The position numbers were made by a program, and so were the translations under genes. DNA of 64,000 nucleotides. Source: Mesorhizobium sp. 131-2-1. GTDB lineage: Bacteria; Pseudomonadota; Alphaproteobacteria; Rhizobiales; Rhizobiaceae. The stretch is from the NCBI RefSeq assembly GCF_016756535.1, contig NZ_AP023247.1, positions 3,968,501 to 4,032,500 on the forward strand. Direction: 5' to 3'. Below the pieces are notes generated by a model. It was not told where the DNA came from and ran no database searches. It worked only from the letters and a program-made list of their open reading frames with translations. Shown piece by piece: positions 8,320-17,690 of this stretch. Within the stretch, counting starts at the first letter, position 1. Each line of letters begins with the position of its first letter.

Positions 8320-9080
8320 GCGAACCCCTGCTGGTCCTCGACAACGTCGCCAAGAACTACGGCGCGATCCAGGCATTGAAAGGCATCAGCTTTTCGATCG
8401 GGCGCGGCGAGGTGGTGGCGCTGCTCGGCGACAACGGTGCCGGCAAGTCGACGCTGGTCAAGATCATCGCCGGCGGGCTGGAGCCGAGTTCCGGCCGCAT
8501 GCTGTTCGAGGGCAAGGAATTCCTCGCCAGATCGCCCGCGGAGGCCAAGGCGGCGGGCATCGAGACCGTCTACCAGGACCTTTCGCTCTGCACCAATGTC
8601 GACGTGGTGGCGAATTTCTTCATGGGCCGCGAGATCACCCGCAAGGTGCTCGGCGTCCCGGTGCTCGACGAGCGCGCCATGGAGGCCGTGGTCGCCAAGG
8701 CGCTCGCCAATGCCGGCACCCGCATCCCGTCGCTGCGCACCAATGTCGAGCATCTGTCGGGCGGCCAGCGGCAGGCGATCGAGCTCAACCGCTTCGTGCA
8801 CTGGGGCGGCAAGCTGGTGCTGCTCGACGAGCCGTTCGCGGCACTTGGCGTCGAGCAGACGCGGCGCGGCCTCGACATGATCCGCCAGGTGGCGAACCAG
8901 GGCATCGGCGTCGTCATCATCACCCATATCATGCAGCAGGCCTTCCAGGTCGCCGACCGGATCGTGGTGATCCGGCAAGGCGTCGTGGCTGGCGATGTCG
9001 CACGCAACAAGACAAGTCCCGACGCGGTGATCAACATGATCACCGGAGAGACGCTGGCCGGTGCCGGACCGGCGAGCTAA
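8316..9080 (+). CDS. Sugar ABC importer ATPase, single-domain RbsA/FrcA type
   Basis: The 254-residue protein has one nucleotide-binding domain rather than the duplicated RbsA form: Walker A GDNGAGKSTLVK, Q-loop YQDLSLCTNVDV, signature LSGGQRQAIELNRF and Walker B LVLLDEPFAALGVEQT. Single-domain ATPases of this class are found in the fructose-type FrcABC importers of rhizobia. It follows the ROK gene with a four-base overlap and precedes the matching binding protein and permease. Confidence 0.88.
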   Translation: MSEPLLVLDNVAKNYGAIQALKGISFSIGRGEVVALLGDNGAGKSTLVKIIAGGLEPSSGRMLFEGKEFLARSPAEAKAAGIETVYQDLSLCTNVDVVANFFMGREITRKVLGVPVLDERAMEAVVAKALANAGTRIPSLRTNVEHLSGGQRQAIELNRFVHWGGKLVLLDEPFAALGVEQTRRGLDMIRQVANQGIGVVIITHIMQQAFQVADRIVVIRQGVVAGDVARNKTSPDAVINMITGETLAGAGPAS

Positions 9081-9119
9081 GGGACAAATGAGGGGTCCGG
9101 CGCAAGAGGAGCGAACGAC

Positions 9120-10160
9120 ATGAAGAGAATACTTCTTTCCGTCTTCGGTTTCCTGGCACTGGCCATTGCCACGCTCACGCCGGCATTCGCACAGTCCAAG
9201 GGAACCGTCTATTATCTGGTGCCGACACTGCTCGATGAATTCCAGACCGGTTCGGTGACCGCGCTGGAACTGTTCCTGAAGCAGGTTGGCTACGACTTCA
9301 AAACGCTGAACGCCGATAACAAGACCGACGCCCAGCAATCGCAGATGAACGACGTCATCGCGCTGAAGCCGGCGGCGATCGTGCTTGCGGCGGTCGATTT
9401 CAACGCGCTGAAACCGTCGATCGAGGCCGCCCGCGCCGCCGGCATTCCGGTGGTCGAGTTCGACCGCCAGATCACCTCCACCCCGTCCGACTTCACCTCG
9501 GTGGCAGGCACGGTCGAGATCGGCTACGTCGCCGCCGACCAGGCCGAGAAGCTGCTGAAAGCGAAGAACGGCGCGGTGAAGGGCAAGATCCTGCAGGTGC
9601 TGGGCGACCCCGGCGATCCCTACACGCTCGACATCCAAAAGGGTTTTGAAGAGAAGATGAAGGCGTTTCCGGACGTCAAGATCATCTCGCTTCCGGCCAT
9701 GCAATGGGCGGCGGATGCAGCTGGGACCATCGTCAACGACCAGATACTTGCGAACCCCGACATCGACCTGATCTTCAGTCATGCCGCGCATCTCTCGGTC
9801 GCCGGCGTCGCCTCGCTCGAGGCCGCCGGCAAGAAGCCAGGCGACGTCATGATGATGAGCTCGAACGGCGCACCGGTCGGTCTCGACCTGATCCGCAAGG
9901 GCTGGCTCAACGTCGAAGTGGAGCAGCCGCTCTACGCCCAGGCCGCCGCTGTCGCCATGTTCATGGACAAGGTCGTCAAGAAGGAAGAGATCAAGCCCGG
10001 CGAATATGACGTGCTTGGCCTGAAGTCGACCGTGACCAAGGAAGCCTGGGGACCGAACATCAAGATCCCCGGCGCCGCCATCACCAAGGAGAACGTCGAC
10101 AATCCGGCCTTCTGGGGCAACCAGAAGCCGCCGACGGAAACCGTGAAGCCGGTCGAGTAA
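9120..10160 (+). CDS. Sugar ABC importer periplasmic binding protein, RbsB/peripla_BP_4 family
   Basis: The 346-residue protein begins with a Sec signal peptide (basic MKRILL, hydrophobic core, cleavage after TPAFAQ). The mature part is a ribose-binding-like two-lobed domain with the telltale segments [17 protein letters not shown] and [11 protein letters not shown] good AGGAG site precedes the ATG. A strong stem-loop follows the gene, which is common where the binding protein must be made in excess. The ligand is a sugar or polyol, not identifiable further. Confidence 0.88.
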   Translation: MKRILLSVFGFLALAIATLTPAFAQSKGTVYYLVPTLLDEFQTGSVTALELFLKQVGYDFKTLNADNKTDAQQSQMNDVIALKPAAIVLAAVDFNALKPSIEAARAAGIPVVEFDRQITSTPSDFTSVAGTVEIGYVAADQAEKLLKAKNGAVKGKILQVLGDPGDPYTLDIQKGFEEKMKAFPDVKIISLPAMQWAADAAGTIVNDQILANPDIDLIFSHAAHLSVAGVASLEAAGKKPGDVMMMSSNGAPVGLDLIRKGWLNVEVEQPLYAQAAAVAMFMDKVVKKEEIKPGEYDVLGLKSTVTKEAWGPNIKIPGAAITKENVDNPAFWGNQKPPTETVKPVE

Positions 10161-10172
10161 AACCGCGAGGAT

Positions 10173-10200
10173 CGCTCCGGGCCGCACCGGGCCCGGAGCG
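10173..10200 (+). terminator. Stem-loop between binding protein and permease genes
   Basis: Arms 10173-10183 and 10190-10200 are perfectly complementary over 11 bases around a six-base loop, with no U-tract. It probably protects the binding-protein mRNA or partly terminates, lowering permease expression relative to the binding protein. Confidence 0.55.
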
Positions 10201-10281
10201 CCCCTCAAGAGCGCCGCGTCAGCGCATCAAAGCGCGCGGGACGCTGCAACATCTTCACCCGCGCGCCAACCGGATCCGCTC

Positions 10282-11277
10282 ATGAACCCCCGTACCCGCC
10301 ACGCCCTCGAGCTCGTTCTCGACAATCTCGTCTGGTTCATGCTGGTCTTCGTGCTGGTGATCTTTTCCCTGCTCATCCCGAACTATTTCCAGCTCGGCAT
10401 CTTCGCCAACATCATCGAAGCCTCGAGCGTGCTCGGCGTGATGTCGATCGGCCTGGCGCTGGTCATCATCGCCGGCCACATGGACCTGTCGGTCGAGTCC
10501 GTCGCCGCGCTCAGCGCCATGGCGGTCGGCATCCTGTTCTGCTCGTCGGGCATCGGCCTTGGCGTTCAACTGCATCCGGAATGGCTGATGGTCCCGGTTT
10601 CGCTGCTGCTCGCCCTCCTCGTCGGCGGCATCATAGGCGCGTTCAACGGCTTCCTGATCGTCAGGCTGAAGATGAGCGCCTTCATCATCACGCTGGCCTC
10701 CTATATCTGGGTGCGCGGCCTGGTGCTGGTCATTTCCGGCGGCCGCTCGGCGCAGGACCTGGCGCCTGCGATCCGCTGGTTCGGCATCCAGCGCCTGATC
10801 GGCCTGCCGCTCACTGCCTGGATCGCCATTGCCTGCTTCGTCGTCTTCTCGCTGATCATGGCCAAGACGCCGTTCGGCCGGCATCTGGTGATGATCGGCG
10901 GCAACGAGACGGCAACCTTCCGCGCCGGCATTCGCGTCAACCGCAACCTGATCATCGCCTTCGTGCTCGCCGGCGCCATCGCCGGCCTTGCCGGCTGGCT
11001 GCTGGCCATCCGCACCTCTGGCGCAACCGCCAATCTCGGCGTCGGGCTTTTGTTCAACGCCTTCGCCGCCGTCGTCATCGGCGGCGTCAGCCTGAAGGGC
11101 GGCGTCGGCACCCTGCCCGGCGTCTATGCCGGCGTGCTGCTGCTCTCGGCGATCAACACGGCGATCAACCTGATGGGCCTGCCGGCCAACTTCACCCAGG
11201 TGATCCACGGCCTGCTGGTGCTGGCGGCCGTGCTGCTCGACGCCTTCAAGCAGACCATCCGGCAGAGGCTGGCATGA
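10282..11277 (+). CDS. Sugar ABC importer permease, RbsC/FrcC family
   Basis: The 331-residue inner-membrane protein has eight to ten hydrophobic helices. It shows the BPD_transp_2 family pattern, including SVLGVMSIGLALVIIAGHMD and AAVVIGGVSLKGGVGTLPG. It completes the importer with the ATPase at 8316 and binding protein at 9120. Its stop overlaps the start of the SDR gene by four bases, so transport and the first oxidation step are probably coupled. Confidence 0.9.
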   Translation: MNPRTRHALELVLDNLVWFMLVFVLVIFSLLIPNYFQLGIFANIIEASSVLGVMSIGLALVIIAGHMDLSVESVAALSAMAVGILFCSSGIGLGVQLHPEWLMVPVSLLLALLVGGIIGAFNGFLIVRLKMSAFIITLASYIWVRGLVLVISGGRSAQDLAPAIRWFGIQRLIGLPLTAWIAIACFVVFSLIMAKTPFGRHLVMIGGNETATFRAGIRVNRNLIIAFVLAGAIAGLAGWLLAIRTSGATANLGVGLLFNAFAAVVIGGVSLKGGVGTLPGVYAGVLLLSAINTAINLMGLPANFTQVIHGLLVLAAVLLDAFKQTIRQRLA

Positions 11278-12044
11278 CCGGGCGTATCGAAGGCAAGGTC
11301 GCACTGATCATTGGCAGCGCGCGCGGCATCGGCAAGGGCATCGCGCAGCGCTTCGCCGAAGAGGGCGCGAAACTCGTGCTGGCGGACACGGAACTCGATG
11401 CCGGGCAAGCCACAGCGAGCGAACTCGGCGCCGCCTTCATCGGCACCGATATCTCGCAAATGGCCGAAGCCGAGGCCGCCGTGGCGCTGGCGCTCAAGCA
11501 ACATGGCCGCCTGGACATCATCGTGCAGAATGCCGGCATCTATCCCTGGCAGCTGATCGAGAACACCAGCCCGGAAGACTGGGACAGGGTGATGGCGGTC
11601 AACCTGCGCGGCTCCTTCAATGCAACCCGCGCCGCGCTTGTGCCTATGAAGGCGCAGCGTCAAGGCCGCATGCTGTTCACCTCATCGATCACCGGGCCGC
11701 ATGTTACCAGCCCCGGCCACGGCCACTATTCGGCTACCAAGGCCGGAATCAATGGGCTGATCCGTGCGGCGGCGCTCGAATTTGCCGGCTACGGCATCAC
11801 CGTCAACGGTGTCGAGCCGGGCAACATCCTTACCGAAGCGATCGAGTTGCATCGGGGCGCCGCCTATATCCAGAACATGCAGGACTCCATACCGCTCGGA
11901 CGGCTGGGCAGCCCGCGCGACGTCGCCAACGCCTTCCTGTTTCTGGCCTCGGATGACGCCGCCTACATCACCGGCACGACCATCGTCGTCGACGGCGGAC
12001 AGCTCTTACCCGAAGGCAAGGATTTTCGCCTGCTGCCGCCGTGA
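11274..12044 (+). CDS. SDR-family NAD(P)-dependent oxidoreductase (sugar/polyol dehydrogenase-like)
   Basis: The 256-residue classical short-chain dehydrogenase shows the cofactor motif GSARGIGKG near residue 13, NAG at the NNAG position, the catalytic Ser in LFTSSITGP and YSATKAG as the YxxxK motif. C-terminal features (VNGVEPGNI, GTTIVVDGG) are standard. The final gene of the ROK-led operon, it likely oxidises the imported sugar, polyol or sugar acid. Substrate cannot be assigned from sequence alone. Confidence 0.88.
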   Translation: MTGRIEGKVALIIGSARGIGKGIAQRFAEEGAKLVLADTELDAGQATASELGAAFIGTDISQMAEAEAAVALALKQHGRLDIIVQNAGIYPWQLIENTSPEDWDRVMAVNLRGSFNATRAALVPMKAQRQGRMLFTSSITGPHVTSPGHGHYSATKAGINGLIRAAALEFAGYGITVNGVEPGNILTEAIELHRGAAYIQNMQDSIPLGRLGSPRDVANAFLFLASDDAAYITGTTIVVDGGQLLPEGKDFRLLPP

Positions 12045-12108
12045 TCGTTCGCCACGTGGCCGAACGGCCAGCTCCGCGTCCTGGGCAACTGCTTGAGTCT
12101 GGCTGGGA

Positions 12109-12184
<76 letters not shown>

Positions 12185-12402
12185 GCTCCGGGCCGGACCT
12201 TTAAGCAGTTAGGGCAGGCTTCGCAAGGCCAAATGAACAGGTGGCGCCCTCACCAGGCGGCGGTTTTCCACGACAGGACGGCGTCTGTCAAAAAACCTTC
12301 TCCTGTTTGCTGATAAGGTGCTTTGCCGCGCTTGACACCCGGTGGCGAACCCCTTATCCACCGGCCCAACGACGAACACGGCTGACACGTGCTCGTCAGT
12401 GC

Positions 12403-12479
12403 GCGGGTGTAGCTCAGTCGGTTAGAGTGCCGGCCTGTCACGCCGGAGGTCGCGGGTTCGAGCCCCGTCACTCGCGCCA
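12403..12479 (+). tRNA. tRNA-Asp (anticodon GTC)
   Basis: Full cloverleaf: acceptor GCGGGTG pairing with CACTCGC (one G-T pair), D-arm AGCTCAGTCGGTTAGAGT, anticodon stem CCGGC/GCCGG with loop CTGTCAC, T-arm GGGTTCGAGCCC, and encoded CCA. It is divergent from tRNA-Val about 220 bases away. No duplicated 3' end (att-like) was seen in the window. Confidence 0.95.
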
Positions 12480-12489
12480 TTTCTTTTCA

Positions 12490-12503
12490 AGGGCTTAGGC
12501 CCT
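12490..12503 (+). terminator. Short hairpin after tRNA-Asp
   Basis: AGGGC, loop TTAG, GCCCT, followed by GCCTTTCC. It sits 11 bases after the tRNA-Asp CCA and may end its transcript. The stem is only five base pairs, so support is weak. Confidence 0.3.
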
Positions 12504-12613
12504 GCCTTTCCGAAAATAGTTTCGGCTTTCAGGCGCCTCCGGGTTTCGGGGTTCACGATGATCCCGTCCGGGCGCCTTGCGCCGGCTACGGTGCAAGCTT
12601 GATCGGCGGCGCC

Positions 12614-12841
12614 TCAGGCCGGTGGGGTGTAGTTTGTCGATATCCGGGCCAGGTCAGTGCCTTCCGATGGCCGTTTGTAGACCAGGCGTACGACAAGACC
12701 GACATATCCGAGCTGAAGAATGACCATCACAAGGATGGCCCAACCGAGCGCTGTCCAGAATGAGCCGGTTTCGATTCCAGCCCAGATTGCCGTGACGAAC
12801 GACGTCGCGAGCATGCCCACTAGAAACTGAGGAAAATACAT
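12614..12841 (-). CDS. Small membrane protein, SyrA/ExoX-type exopolysaccharide production repressor family
   Basis: The 75-residue protein starts MYFPQFLVGML and has two hydrophobic helices (about 5-25 and 30-52), with TGSFWTALGW between them and LQLGYVGLVVRLVY at the end of the second. From memory this order (MYxPxF, then TGSxWT, then LQxGY) is typical of the rhizobial SyrA/ExoX family, small inner-membrane proteins that affect exopolysaccharide synthesis. ATG 12841 is preferred over the earlier TTG. No clear ribosome site was seen. The polysaccharide genes lie about 38 kb away, so any functional link is only inference. Confidence 0.65.
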   Translation of the reverse strand: MYFPQFLVGMLATSFVTAIWAGIETGSFWTALGWAILVMVILQLGYVGLVVRLVYKRPSEGTDLARISTNYTPPA

Positions 12842-13174
12842 GGCTGCAGCACCCAACGTGTTGGCGGTTTAGGCGGCATTCAACTCAGCCGATAAAGAGC
12901 CCGCCGCTTCCCATTTGAGAAGCGGCGGGGCCCCCTAGATTGCCCCCCGGCTACCGGGACTATGGTTGCCCCGGCATGGCTGGCAATGCAATTGCAGTGC
13001 CAGACATAGCGACCCATTACGGGACACCTATGCCAAAGGCGCAAGATAGGGGTGCCGAATAATATTAACTGTGGCTAATGTGCCACCTGCGGTCGGAAGC
13101 GGGCAAAAGGGATGGCTGGACGAGTCCTGGCCTCGAAACTCCTGGCGTCGAGGTCATGCGGGGCGGTGCCTGCC
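12842..13174. other. Intergenic stretch with one strong hairpin
   Basis: I see no supported gene here. The only clear structure is the perfect 11-base inverted repeat at 12900-12929. The rest is ordinary sequence between the SyrA-like gene and the ribokinase-like gene, both leftward. Confidence 0.5.
12900..12929 (-). terminator. Perfect 11-bp stem-loop upstream of the SyrA-like gene
   Basis: CCCGCCGCTTC (12900-12910) and GAAGCGGCGGG (12919-12929) pair around an eight-base loop. There is no U-run on either strand. It could end the leftward sugar kinase operon or act as a transcript-processing signal. Confidence 0.45.
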
Positions 13175-14101
13175 TTATCGCCTCGCCAGCAGCGCCTCGA
13201 CTTCCTGCAGCGTCGGCATGGACGGAGCCGTGCCAGGACGGGTCACTGAAATGCCGGCGACGGCGCAGGCGAATCTCACCGCCTCCAGCGGCTCGACGCC
13301 CTTCGCCAGGGCCGCGGCGAGGCCGCCGTTGAAGGCATCGCCGGCGCCCGTCGTTTCCACCACTGGACCGGCATTGACGGCGCCGACATGGTCGGAGCGG
13401 CTCTTCGTGTGCAGCAGCGCGCCCTTCTCACCCAGCGTGATGATGATTGAACCGACACCCTTGGCCAGAAGACTGTCGGCGGCGTGGCGGGCATCGTCGA
13501 TGGACGACACCTTGATGCCGGTCAGTTCCTCGGCCTCGGTCTCGTTGGGCGTGAGATAATCGCAAAGCGTGTAGATGCGGTCGGGCAGCCTGGCCGCCGG
13601 GGCCGGGTTGAGGATGGTCGTCACCCCTGCTCCGCGTGCGATCTCCAGCGCCTTGAGCGCTGCCTCGATCGGCTGTTCGAGCTGGGTGATGAAGACGCCG
13701 GCCGAGCGGATCAGGCCGGCATGCGCCTCGATGTCGGCGGGCGAGATGAGCATCGCCGCGCCAGGGCTGACGATAATGGCGTTGTTGCCGCTCGTTTCCT
13801 CGATGAAGATATAGGCGGCGCCGGTGTAGCTCTCCGGCGTGTCGATCACCGCCGCCTTCACGCCGGCCGCCTGCCAGGTCTGCTTGGCCATGTCGGCAAA
13901 GGCGTCGACGCCGAGCCTTGTCAGGAAGGTGGTGTCGGCGCCCAGTTTGCCGGCCGCGACCGCCTGGTTCGAACCCTTGCCGCCCGGCCCCAGCTTGAAC
14001 GAGTTGCCGAGGATCGTCTCGCCCATGCGCGGCTGGCGATCGGCGCGGTAGGCGGTGTCGGCGACGAAGACACCGAGGATGACGACAGGCTTCCCGGCCA
14101 T
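13175..14101 (-). CDS. Ribokinase-family (PfkB) sugar kinase
   Basis: The 308-residue PfkB protein has the substrate motif GGKGSNQAVAAGKLG near residue 25 and the ATP/catalytic motif TTGAGDAFNGG near residue 235, with the catalytic Asp present. This is closest to ribokinase (RbsK), which phosphorylates ribose or a similar sugar at a terminal hydroxyl. ATG 14101 is chosen because it sits four bases after the stop of the mutarotase gene; the longer in-frame form would overlap it. It is the last gene of the leftward ATPase-mutarotase-kinase unit. Confidence 0.88.
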   Translation of the reverse strand: MAGKPVVILGVFVADTAYRADRQPRMGETILGNSFKLGPGGKGSNQAVAAGKLGADTTFLTRLGVDAFADMAKQTWQAAGVKAAVIDTPESYTGAAYIFIEETSGNNAIIVSPGAAMLISPADIEAHAGLIRSAGVFITQLEQPIEAALKALEIARGAGVTTILNPAPAARLPDRIYTLCDYLTPNETEAEELTGIKVSSIDDARHAADSLLAKGVGSIIITLGEKGALLHTKSRSDHVGAVNAGPVVETTGAGDAFNGGLAAALAKGVEPLEAVRFACAVAGISVTRPGTAPSMPTLQEVEALLARR

Positions 14102-14105
14102 TGCC

Positions 14106-14558
14106 CTACTCCGCATCCGGCGGAATGACGCCCTTGCGGAAGGCGAAGCAGCCATAGAAGCGGCGCTCGCCGGTCTGGATGACGCAATAGGCCTTCTTGG
14201 CGCGCTCGTAGAAGGCGTAGCGCTCGATCGAGATCATCGGCCAGGCCTTGCCCTCGGCCTTGTCGATCTCCTTTTGCACCTCCTGCTGCACGGGCGGGAT
14301 CTCGTCGGGCTTGCCGACGATCTCCATGCGGGCGGCCGCGTCGTCGACGAAACCGTCCAGCGGATAGAGCGACAGCACCGCCTTCACCACCTCGGCCGCC
14401 GGCGCGTCGATGCGCAGCAGGAAGCCGAGCTCCGTCTGGCGGGCGACCGAATCGGCCGGGAAATTGGTGTCGCAAATGATCAGGTCGTCGCCGTGGCCCA
14501 TCGCCCGCAGCGCCTGGAGCACGTCGGCATTGAGCAGCGGATTGATCCCTTTGAGCAT
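14106..14558 (-). CDS. fucU: FucU/RbsD-family sugar mutarotase
   Basis: The 150-residue protein matches the fucose mutarotase side of the RbsD/FucU family: MLKGINPLLN at the start, AMGHGDDL with the catalytic His22, an Asp at position 30, and RYAFYERAKKAYCVIQTGE near the end. It interconverts alpha and beta anomers so the downstream enzyme gets the right form. FucU members act on L-fucose and sometimes ribose. It lies between the ATPase gene and the ribokinase-like gene with short gaps, so it serves the same pathway. Confidence 0.85.
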   Translation of the reverse strand: MLKGINPLLNADVLQALRAMGHGDDLIICDTNFPADSVARQTELGFLLRIDAPAAEVVKAVLSLYPLDGFVDDAAARMEIVGKPDEIPPVQQEVQKEIDKAEGKAWPMISIERYAFYERAKKAYCVIQTGERRFYGCFAFRKGVIPPDAE

Positions 14559-14588
14559 GGTGGTCCTCGCGAAAAATCTGTTGGGAAA

Positions 14589-15647
<1,059 letters not shown>

Positions 15648-15731
15648 TATCTCCCCTATCGTTTTCGGTGAAGCTAGCCATTGCCAACGGCAAGGGCAAG
15701 TCAGTATCTTATAGATAAAAAGCCAATCTTG

Positions 15732-15760
15732 TTGACAAGGTAATCGATTACGCGAATAGT
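15732..15760 (+). promoter_or_regulatory. Divergent promoter region with a LacI-type operator
   Basis: TTGACA (15732-15737), 17 bases, then AATAGT (15755-15760) gives a rightward promoter for the binding-protein operon. Between the boxes lies the perfect 12-base palindrome GTAATCGATTAC (15740-15751) with a central CG, the form of a LacI-family operator. On the other strand TTGTCA followed about 17 bases on by an AT-rich TCTATAAGAT gives a leftward promoter for the ATPase gene. No LacI-family gene is in the window. Confidence 0.6.
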
Positions 15761-15924
15761 GGCGAGTGCCAATCCGACAGCCGGTCCTTTACCCGGAAAT
15801 TCGGAACTCCAGGCGACGCAGGGTGGGGTCCCACGTCCCCGTATGATATAGGAGAACTGCAGACGTTTCGGCGTCCGAGAGATTGGCAATTCCAATTCAC
15901 GGCTTTGTTCTGGGAGGAATGTAG

Positions 15925-17589
15925 ATGAAAGTCGGTCTTTACGAACAACTGGTCCGCGCGGGAGCCACCCGGCGTGATCTTCTCAAGGGCGCGGCCAGCA
16001 TGGCCGCGATCGCCGCGGCTTCAGGCGCCGGCCTCGGCGCGCTGACCCGGCCGGCCGCCGCAGCCGACGATCTGCGCTCGAAAATCCTGCAGATCCCCGG
16101 CGTCGGCAAGGGCCAGCCGACCGATGCCGATTTCCAGAAGGTCGGCGAGCTCTGCCTCGAAGCGACCAAGGCCAATGTCAAGGAAGGCGAGTTCGCCGGC
16201 GTCGAGCTCACCTTCATGGGCCTCAACAACCAGAACCTGCACAATGTGCTGTTCCGCGGCTTCCTGAAGCCGTGGGAGGCCTATACGGGCGCCAAGATCA
16301 GCTGGATCGACCTTGCGCAGGCCGATTACAACGCCCGCCTGCAGCAGTCGATCGCCACCGGCACCGTCGACTTCGACATCATCGAGATGGGTGCGCCCTT
16401 CGAAGGCGATGTCTGCGGCAAGGGCCTCACCTCCGAAATGCCGGACTGGGTTAAGAAGCAGATCGATTTCGACGACCTGGTCAACTATCTGAAGCCGCCG
16501 GTCGGCACCTGGAACGGCAAGCAGTATCGCGTCACCATCGACGGCGACGCGCACAACTTCAACTACCGCACCGACGTGTTCGCCGATGCCGATCTCGCCA
16601 AGGCGTGGAAGGAGAGCGGGGCGACGACCGAATGGGGCGTGCCGAAGACCTGGCAGGAAGTGCAGGCCGTCACCAAGTTCCTCAAGGGCAAGCAGTTCAA
16701 GGGCCAGGACGTCTATGGCTATCTCGACGCGCCCAAGCCCTGGGGCGGTTTCGGCTTCTACTTCCTCGGCAGTCGCGCCAGCGCCTATGCCAAGCATCCC
16801 GACGACAAGGCCTGGCTGTTCGATGCCGACACGATGAAGCCGCGCATCAACAACCCGGCATGGGTGCGGGCGATCCAGGACGTCATCGACGCCCTGCCCT
16901 CCGAGCCGCCAGACCAGATCAACGCCGATCCGAACACGACCGGCTTCCAGCAGTTCCTGGCCGGCACCGGCTCGATGATCCCCTGGTGGGGCGACATCGG
17001 CTCCAACGTCAAGACCAATGACTCGTCGGTCATCGGCGACGTCACCGGCTTCTCGATCCTGCCGGGCTCGGACGACGTCTACAATTCGAAGACCGGCCAG
17101 TGGGACAAGCTCGCCAGCGGCCCGAACTATTCGCCGAACTGCGCCTATCTCGGCTGGGGCGTCTATGTCATGGCCCGCGTCGACAGCGACGCGAAGAAGC
17201 AGAAGGCGGCCTGGTCGGCGGCGGCCCATCTCGGCGGCAAGGACCTGTCGCTCTGGTGCGCAGCCTATCCGTCGGGCTTCCAGCCCTACCGGAACAGCCA
17301 TTTCAACATTCCGGAATGGGTGGCCGCCGGCTACGACGAGGCGTTCATCACCTCGTATCTCAAGTCGGAAGCCGACAGCTACAACCATCCGAACGCGGCG
17401 ATCGAGCCGCGCATCCCCGGCATCTTCCAGTACTACAGCGCAGCCGAGGACATCCTGGCCAACACCTTCGCCGGCAAGATGAAGGCGCAGGAAGGCGCCG
17501 ACGCCATCGCCGCCGCCTGGGAGAAGCTCACCGACCAGATCGGCCGCGAAAACCAGATCAAGCTCTACAAAGCCTCGCTCGGCGTGTAG
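15925..17589 (+). CDS. Carbohydrate ABC importer binding protein, Tat-exported, family 1 (unusually long)
   Basis: The 554-residue protein starts with a twin-arginine signal (ATRRDLLKGAASMAAIAAAS) and an alanine-rich cleavage region. The mature part is an extracellular solute-binding family 1 domain (AYTGAKISWIDLAQADYNARL, FDIIEMGAPFEG). Most CUT1 binding proteins are 400-450 residues, so this one carries extra sequence. A strong GGGAGGA site precedes the ATG. A stem-loop follows the gene at 17610-17638. It captures the sugar for the permeases at 17691 and 18825. Confidence 0.88.
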   Translation: MKVGLYEQLVRAGATRRDLLKGAASMAAIAAASGAGLGALTRPAAAADDLRSKILQIPGVGKGQPTDADFQKVGELCLEATKANVKEGEFAGVELTFMGLNNQNLHNVLFRGFLKPWEAYTGAKISWIDLAQADYNARLQQSIATGTVDFDIIEMGAPFEGDVCGKGLTSEMPDWVKKQIDFDDLVNYLKPPVGTWNGKQYRVTIDGDAHNFNYRTDVFADADLAKAWKESGATTEWGVPKTWQEVQAVTKFLKGKQFKGQDVYGYLDAPKPWGGFGFYFLGSRASAYAKHPDDKAWLFDADTMKPRINNPAWVRAIQDVIDALPSEPPDQINADPNTTGFQQFLAGTGSMIPWWGDIGSNVKTNDSSVIGDVTGFSILPGSDDVYNSKTGQWDKLASGPNYSPNCAYLGWGVYVMARVDSDAKKQKAAWSAAAHLGGKDLSLWCAAYPSGFQPYRNSHFNIPEWVAAGYDEAFITSYLKSEADSYNHPNAAIEPRIPGIFQYYSAAEDILANTFAGKMKAQEGADAIAAAWEKLTDQIGRENQIKLYKASLGV

Positions 17590-17609
17590 CCTGATCGTAT
17601 AATGAACCG

Positions 17610-17638
17610 GGGTCCGGCGACGCACAGCCGCCGGACCC
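17610..17638 (+). terminator. Stem-loop after the long binding-protein gene
   Basis: GGGTCCGGC (17610-17618) pairs with GCCGGACCC (17630-17638) and is followed by TGTTTTG. It probably attenuates or stabilises the transcript so that more binding protein than permease is made. Confidence 0.55.
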
Positions 17639-17690
17639 TGTTTTGACCGGCAGGACTGGTCGCAAGCTTTTGTATCGACGGACGGGACGC

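Noticed and set aside
7941..10208. A 755-codon leftward frame over the ROK, ATPase and binding-protein genes
   Set aside because: It is antisense to three well-supported proteins and has no recognisable motif.
12403..12479. tRNA-Asp as the attachment site of an integrated island
   Set aside because: No integrase and no duplicate of the tRNA 3' end were found in the window, so only the positional oddity is reported.
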